From Notolepis coatsorum (lineage: Eukaryota; Chordata; Actinopteri; Aulopiformes; Paralepididae), in assembly GCA_963971535.1 (NCBI GenBank), contig OZ020593.1, positions 21,885,999 through 21,949,998 of the forward strand: a stretch of 64,000 bases of DNA, written 5' to 3'. Both the position numbers and the translations under genes were made by a program. Position 1 is the stretch's first letter; each line of letters opens with the position of its first letter. The notes under the pieces were generated by a model. It did not search any database. It saw only the letters and a list, made by a program, of their open reading frames with translations, and was not told the DNA's origin. Below, piece by piece: positions 57,891 to 64,000 of the stretch.

Positions 57891-58204
57891 AAAGACGGAA
57901 AAGATACTTGCCAGGCCATCTTAAACACAGATCTGACGCTGATGCATTGTGATCCTGGTATCTTGTAGGGTGGTGTGGTGATTAGCAGGCAGGTGCGGAG
58001 TCCCCATTCATCAGCGTGATGGTTATCACCTGTGCCGTTTGCACGCTCATAGAGCGCGCCGAAGTGCAGAGAGTGTATGACGCGGGACACGTCTATTCGA
58101 AAGGCAACCGGTTTATGCTTTCGTGTTCGCATATGCCGTCGACACGGGGGTAGAGACAGACATGGAGGTGTGTGACGGAGAGAGAGGGTTGTGGAGGTGA
58201 AACC
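57891..58204. other. No gene recognised
   Basis: No supported coding region on either strand. Confidence 0.4.
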
Positions 58205-58440
58205 GTAACACATAGTGTCTTTATACCTGTATCACTGTACATATTAATACTACAACTCTGATTTGCACTACACTCAGTGGTACTAATTTATATATTCTAT
58301 ACCCAGTTTAATCACTTGTATATTACTATTGCACTTTACTGTTGCATTTGCACTCAGGTTGGATGCCAAACCTATTTTCGTTGGTACTTGTGCTGTATAA
58401 TGAAAATAAATTAGAATCTAATCTAATCTAAACTAATCTA
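58205..58440 (+). mobile_element. LINE 3' end with (TCTAA)n tail
   Basis: TTTATACCTGTATCACTGTA through TTGTGCTGTATAATGAAAAT and AATCTAATCTAATC. Same family as 6480-6852. Confidence 0.8.
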
Positions 58441-58488
58441 ATAACATAAATCCAATTATTCTCAGTGAAATAATTTTTATCTAATTAA

Positions 58489-58560
58489 ATGGGATGACGT
58501 CACCAGATAACGAGACCCTGCTCACCTAAGGTCAGGTTTATCTGGGTGTCGTCATCCCAC
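58489..58560. repeat. Small hairpin with CRE-like arm
   Basis: TGGGATGACGTCACCAGATA at the left is mirrored as TTATCTGGGTGTCGTCATCC at the right, with a loop of about 27 bases. The left arm contains the palindrome TGACGTCA. No known RNA family is recognised. Confidence 0.6.
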
Positions 58561-58627
58561 TGCTGACACCATTTGCTGTGGGATCATTTGAACAGAACAT
58601 TCACGGAAGGCGGACAACAGAGACTTT

Positions 58628-59039
58628 TTTTTCCAATTTTTTCTCCCATCCCACTATTTAGTCGTTATGCCAATTCCCAACCCCCTTCCTGGTTGTTGCG
58701 CGCCCCCCCCTACTGTTGGTCCGAGAGGCCGGAGACTGTCACATGCTTTCCTCCGACACAGCCTGGCAGCGCAGACTCTCACTGGGAGAGTGTAACGTGT
58801 GGAAGGTCGCACTACCTCCCTCCAGATCCTACCCTCGCTGTGCAGGCGCCCCGACCGAACTGTAGGGGTCGCTGTCCACAACGCCCAGGACCCACCCACG
58901 GCTTCCCTCCCCCTAACTCAGCCAAACGAGTTAGTATAGCGATCAGCCCGAGCCAAGGCAATGCTGACTCTCCGGGAGTCGAGACCGCAGCCTCTTGCAT
59001 TGGTGACGAGCACAATCTCCGCTACGCCACCTGACCGCC
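58628..59039 (-). mobile_element. tRNA-derived SINE with 13-bp target duplication
   Basis: Flanked by CAACAGAGACTTT on both sides (58615-58627 and 59040-59052). The minus-strand head has A box GGTGGCGTAGCGGAG and B box GGTCTCGACTCCC. The tail at the left end is A-rich on the minus strand. A full-length member of the family at 57270 and 42165. Confidence 0.92.
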
Positions 59040-59236
59040 CAACAGAGACTTTGATTGGTTGATATAAATAACCTTCACATACATCTGAATGAATGAAATG
59101 AGGGTTGTATTTAGCTCAGTAGCCCAAAGCCAGACTGCATGTCCTTCCTCCTTTTCCTCAAGTACATCTCCCCTGTACACTGGCTCATTAGTATGACCTA
59201 CTTAAACAAAGGAGGCATTGCAGTGTTGTGTGTTCT

Positions 59237-59529
<293 letters not shown>

Positions 59530-59539
59530 CTTGAGTGAT

Positions 59540-59813
<274 letters not shown>

Positions 59814-59849
59814 AATGGGTCTTCTTGAGTGATCCAAAAATATCTTAGG

Positions 59850-60530
59850 GTAAGTAGTTTCGGAAACAATTTACATATGACATTATGTGATAATAATAAC
59901 TATAGAATGGCACACAGAGATGTCTATACCTGGGCGTGAGCGGGCAAAGCCTACAAGTGCTGCTGTCCCCCACCTGGGTGAAGTCAACCATGTACACCTA
60001 CTATGACAATTTGGTATTCGCACACATTTGATTCCTACCATGAATGGAGCAAGACTCCTTATCTCCGCTCCTCTGCCCTCGCAATGTCCTTCAATTTTAA
60101 AATCGCTCTCTGACATAACCATACAACCATAACATTTCACCTGATAATTTGCCACATCCAATTCTACTTCTATAGCTGTGACTGGGCTCTCAATTAAACC
60201 ATCACAAGCATTTATATTTATGGAAGTAAAAAAAACATATGTCAATAACAAACATTAAAGACAGTTCTGACAGCACAATATGTATGTAATTAACAGATTT
60301 GCTGGAAAAAATACTGTTAATAAGGTATATCAACTACAATAGGTTCACCTGAGAATGTCCATGTTGTGAACTGGTGCCAGAGAGTTGATATAGTCTCCCG
60401 GCTAATCCTGCAGGCTTGACAACCCCAGTCAGAGCATCGAACTGGTGTAGTATCACCCTTTGTGCATTCGAAAGGTGTAATGTGTATCCTCAATATTGCT
60501 TTCAATAGACGATAGTGGAAATTAATTATA
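59850..60530. other. No gene recognised
   Basis: Short frames on the minus strand without similarity that I can name. Confidence 0.4.
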
Positions 60531-60537
60531 TATACAG

Positions 60538-61913
60538 CCACAGTGAGACAGACAGTGAAACAGACAGTGAGACAGACAGTGAGACAGACAGTGAGGGAGA
60601 CAGTGAGACAGACAGTGAGACACAGTGAGACAGACAGTGAGACAGACAGTGAGACACAGTGAGACACAGTGAGACAGACAGTGAGACAGACAGTGAGACA
60701 GACAGTGAGACAGACAGTGAGACAGACAGTGAGACAGAAAGTGAGACAGACAGTGAGGGAGACAGTGAGACAGACAGTGAGACAGACAGTGAGGGAGACA
60801 GTGAGACAGACAGTGAGACAGACAGTGAGACAGAGAGTGAGACAGACAGTGAGACAGAGGGCCAGTGAGACAGACAGTGAGACAGACAGTGAGACAGACA
60901 GTGAGACAGACAGTGAGACAGACAGTGAGACAGACAGTGAGACAGACAGTGAGACAGAGGGCCAGTGAGACAGACAGTGAGACAGAGGGCCAGTGAGACA
61001 GACAGTGAGACAGACAGTGAGACACAGTGAGACAGACAGTGAGACAGACAGTGAGACAGAGGGCCAGTGAGACAGACAGTGAGACAGACAGTGAGACACA
61101 GTGAGACAGACAGTGAGACAGACAGTGAGACAGACAGTGAGACAGACAGTGAGACAGAGGGCCAGTGAGACAGACAGTGAGACAGAGGGCCAGTGAGACA
61201 GACAGTGAGACAGACAGTGAGACACAGTGAGACAGACAGTGAGACAGACAGTGAGACAGAGGGCCAGTGAGACAGACAGTGAAACAGACAGTGAGACAGA
61301 GGGCCAGTGAGACAGACAGTGAGACAGACAGTGAGACACAGGACCAGTGAGACAGACAGTGAGACAGACAGTGAGACAGAGGGCCAGTGAGACAGACAGT
61401 GAAACAGACAGTGAGACAGAGGGCCAGTGAGACAGACAGTGAGACAGACAGTGAGACACAGGACCAGTGAGACAGACAGTGAGACAGACAGTGAGACAGA
61501 CAGTGAGACAGACAGTGAGACAGACAGTGAGACAGAGGGCCAGTGAGACAGACAGTGAGACAGACAGTGAGACAGACAGTGAGACAGACAGTGAGACAGA
61601 CAGTGAGACAGACAGTGAGACAGAGGGCCAGTGAGACAGACAGTGAGACAGACAGTGAGACAGACAGTGAGACACAGTGAGACAGACAGTGAGACAGACA
61701 GTGAGACAGAGGGCCAGTGAGACAGACAGTGAAACAGACAGTGAGACAGACAGTGAGACAGAGGGCCAGTGAGACAGACAGTGAGACAGACAGTGAGACA
61801 GACAGTGAGACAGACAGTGAGACAGACAGTGAGACAGAGGGCCAGTGAGACAGACAGTGAGACAGACAGTGAGACAGACAGTGAGACAGACAGTGAGACA
61901 GAGGGCCAGTGAG
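60538..61913. repeat. 12-bp minisatellite, about 1.4 kb, with a 16-bp variant
   Basis: Units GACAGACAGTGA, regularly interrupted by GACAGAGGGCCAGTGA and short GACACAGTGA variants that form higher-order blocks (two nearly identical blocks of about 120 bp at about 61260-61380 and 61380-61500). Very long Ser/Leu/Val/His frames on the minus strand are array artefacts. Confidence 0.97.
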
Positions 61914-62019
61914 GTCTCACTGGGTCTCTTGTTCTGCTCTGCCTGTGTGGCATGTCCCTGGGTCAGTCTGCCCCCTGCTGAGCTGACAACACCAATGTGC
62001 CACTCTAGTGTGTGTATGT

Positions 62020-62473
62020 TAGGGCTGCACGATTAATAGATTTTAAATCGAAATCGCGATTTGGAACGATGCAATTATCAAATCGAAAGAAAAAAAATTA
62101 AACGCATTTTTTTTTCTTTTTTTTTTTTTACATTTATTTAACCAGGAAGTCCCATTGAGATACAAGATCGGTTTGGGAGAGGGAGGTAAGGGGTTTTAGA
62201 TTGTGTGTTGTGAAGTTTAGACTTCAGAGAGGGAGAGTCAAGTACAGAAAAAAAGGTACCGTTGGGTACCGGTATCGATTCCCAGGTAAAAAGAAACATT
62301 TTCAGACTCTGTGTCCTGAAAAGACCCACCGCGTAGGCCAGATGCAAGCCGCATTTTACAATAAACCTCTGTGGGGCTGCTTTAAAAAAATATATAATCG
62401 CAAATTTTATCGCAATCGCAATATCTGTCCGAAAAATCGCAATTAGATTATTTCCCAAAATCGTGCAGCCCTA
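62020..62473. mobile_element. hAT-type element with 8-bp target duplication
   Basis: TAGGGCTGCACGATTAAT at the left and its inverse AATCGTGCAGCCCTA at the right, 454 bp, with exact duplication GTGTATGT (62012-62019 and 62474-62481). It contains another fish repeat (TTTATTTAACCAGGAAGTCC) in its middle. Confidence 0.93.
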
Positions 62474-62481
<8 letters not shown>

Positions 62482-62509
<28 letters not shown>

Positions 62510-62660
62510 GTGCGTGCGTGTGTGTGTGTGTGTGTGTATGCATGTGCGTGCGTGCGTGCGTGCGTGTGTGTGTGTGTGTGTGTGTGTATGCATGTGCGCG
62601 TGTGTGTGTGTGTGTATATGCATGTGTGTGAGTGTGTGTGTGTGTGTGTGCATACCAAGA
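62482..62660. repeat. Interrupted (TG)n microsatellite
   Basis: (TG)n with GCGTGCGTG and TATGCATGTG interruptions repeated two to three times. Confidence 0.95.
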
Positions 62661-62889
62661 TGGAAACATCAGTGCAATAACAAGAGCGCGTGTGTAAGAG
62701 AGAGAGAGAGAGAGTTCAGTTTTCAGTTTTTGTGTGTGTATGCATGTGTGCATAGATTATTGTAGATGATATATGGGGGAAAAGAAAGAGGAATAGTGTT
62801 TCGCCAGGTGGGGAAAAAAACATTCCATAATTTGGAGGATGAAGATCTGAAGATTGACGAGTTGAGTAAGAATGGACCTGTGAATTTGC

Positions 62890-63655
62890 TTTAAAGTAAG
62901 TCACTTGAGTGTAACTTGTAAATCTTCTTCTTTTCGTGTCCATATATGGACCTATATCCAGCGTCCAGCCAGTGCTTGGTACATTGCTGTCCCTTGATGT
63001 TGTAGAGGTCCTTTGCTGTGCAGGGTCCACCTAACAGAGGACATCGAAGGAGGTGCTCCATGGTCTGGGGTTCTGTGCCACAGTCGCATGTGGTTGGGCC
63101 ACTAAGATAACCCCATCTGCTCAGGGCTTCCCTGGAACGGCCAACTCCTGAGCGGAGTCGGTTCAGGCACTTCCATTTTGCCCAGTTGTTATCCTGGTGG
63201 GAGGGTTTCGGCAGGGGGGGGGGGGGGAGCATAGTCGAGCTGTGTGGGCTGTTGGAAGGCTTTTCCTTCCACATTTTAAGGCGGGCTTCAGATGGTGTTG
63301 CCTCCAGTGGAGCAGTGTTGGTCAGGAAACTTCTCGACTGGGGGCAGGTACAACATGGCCATGTAGGGGGTGCCTCTCATCTGTGGCTTGCCTGCGCCGC
63401 TCTGTCCTGCTGGCTACCGCTCTTCTGATGTCTGGAGGGGCGATACCTGCCAGGATGTACAGGTCGTTGGTGTTAGTGGGCTTCAGGTACCGAGTGCATC
63501 TGCAGCTCTCGTTGAGAGCGGGATCCAGTTTCTTAGCATGGGTGGCATATTCCGCAGTAGAGAAGCTGAGGGCTGTGGCACGTAGTGTGTTGGGGCCTGA
63601 TGCACCCCATCCGGTGTTGGTGAGTTTACGCAGGATGTTGTTGCTTGCGGGTGCT
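62890..63655 (-). mobile_element. Non-LTR retrotransposon ORF2 C-terminal remnant
   Basis: Minus-strand translation includes ATALSFSTAEYATHAKKLDP, LYILAGIAPPDIRRAVAS and, after a frame break near 63280, KCLNRLRSGVGRSREALSRW followed by the Cys/His motif CDCGTEPQTMEHLLRCP. This order is typical of the C-terminal end of LINE ORF2 proteins. Frame breaks and truncation show it is dead. Confidence 0.8.
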
Positions 63656-63659
63656 CACT

Positions 63660-64000
63660 TTTGCCTTTGTCTTCAAATCCATAGGTTTTGAATGTAAGGC
63701 ATCTGTCGAGTGTGACTTAATTGTACTGTAAATAAAAACATATATTTGAGAAATATTGATGTAATAAACAATGAGAATGTGGAGTTTCTGAAATAGAGGA
63801 GCTTTAGCCAAGGTTAGCCCCATTTAGCCAGGGTTAAGGCCAAGCTGCAACGCCAGACCTTGTCATAATTTTCACCCAAAAGGTTGTTTATAATCCTTAC
63901 CCTAACAGTACGCTATAAGGAGACATCACAGAAACCTAACCCATAATAGACTTTTCCCCTCATGATCATCCTTTTTTTTCCCTTTTTTTTCTCCACCTGA
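63660..64000. other. No gene recognised
   Basis: AT-rich with a T-rich end. Nothing is supported. Confidence 0.4.

Noticed and set aside
60317-61953. Frames of 450-475 codons on the minus strand rich in Ser, Leu, Val and His
   Set aside because: Pure translation of a 12-bp minisatellite. Other frames of the same array are also open.

Overview
The window looks like teleost fish nuclear DNA. It carries one spliced vertebrate gene with large introns, and the rest is dense in families typical of fish genomes: L2/CR1-like LINE 3' ends with short-repeat tails, a V-SINE, hAT and piggyBac-like non-autonomous DNA transposons, a BEL/Pao LTR retrotransposon, very long (GA)n, (CA)n, (GATA)n and (TTA)n tracts, and many minisatellites. 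The species cannot be named from the sequence alone.

The only protein-coding host gene I can support is map1b (microtubule-associated protein 1B), on the minus strand from about 34.77 kb down to 3.767 kb. Six coding exons are placed with GT/AG borders and matching phases: exon 1 (34576-34702, possibly starting at 34767), exon 3 (15075-15157), exon 4 (13186-13326), the giant exon 5 (7638-12929), exon 6 encoding most of the conserved light-chain C-terminus (6946-7172) and exon 7 with the stop (3767-3922). Exon 2 was not found; a 200-base N gap (33801-34000) lies in the same intron. A TATA box sits upstream of exon 1. Three places in the gene show single-base length anomalies (about 34736, 11530/11595 and 12331). 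The first and last break the reading frame as assembled; the middle pair cancels.

The 5' half of the window (1-34.5 kb) is map1b exons, introns and downstream sequence filled with nested repeats: a foldback element (about 3986-4321), a terminal-inverted-repeat element with a hammerhead-ribozyme-like motif (4465-5561), hAT elements with exact or near-exact 8-bp target duplications (5977-6383, 22690-23045, 24573-25044, 26642-28641), a TTAA-flanked piggyBac-like element (19411-20201) and long minisatellites (16.8-17.8, 20.9-22.4, 25.7-26.2 and 28.9-30.0 kb).

The 3' half (35-64 kb) has no host gene that I can see. It holds LINE remnants, an LTR-like unit with internal 54-bp and 70-bp arrays (37.2-39.2 kb), three copies of one tRNA-derived SINE family, a compound pentanucleotide array (44.96-45.29 kb), a 12-bp minisatellite of 1.4 kb (60.5-61.9 kb) and another hAT element (62020-62473). 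The centrepiece is an 8643-bp BEL/Pao retrotransposon (45619-54261, minus). It has two 1368-bp LTRs in which I see no difference, a 5-bp target duplication, a tRNA-Tyr-type primer binding site and one uninterrupted 1868-codon gag-pol frame. The reverse-transcriptase catalytic core has been removed in frame, so it looks like a young non-autonomous element that must have been mobilised in trans.
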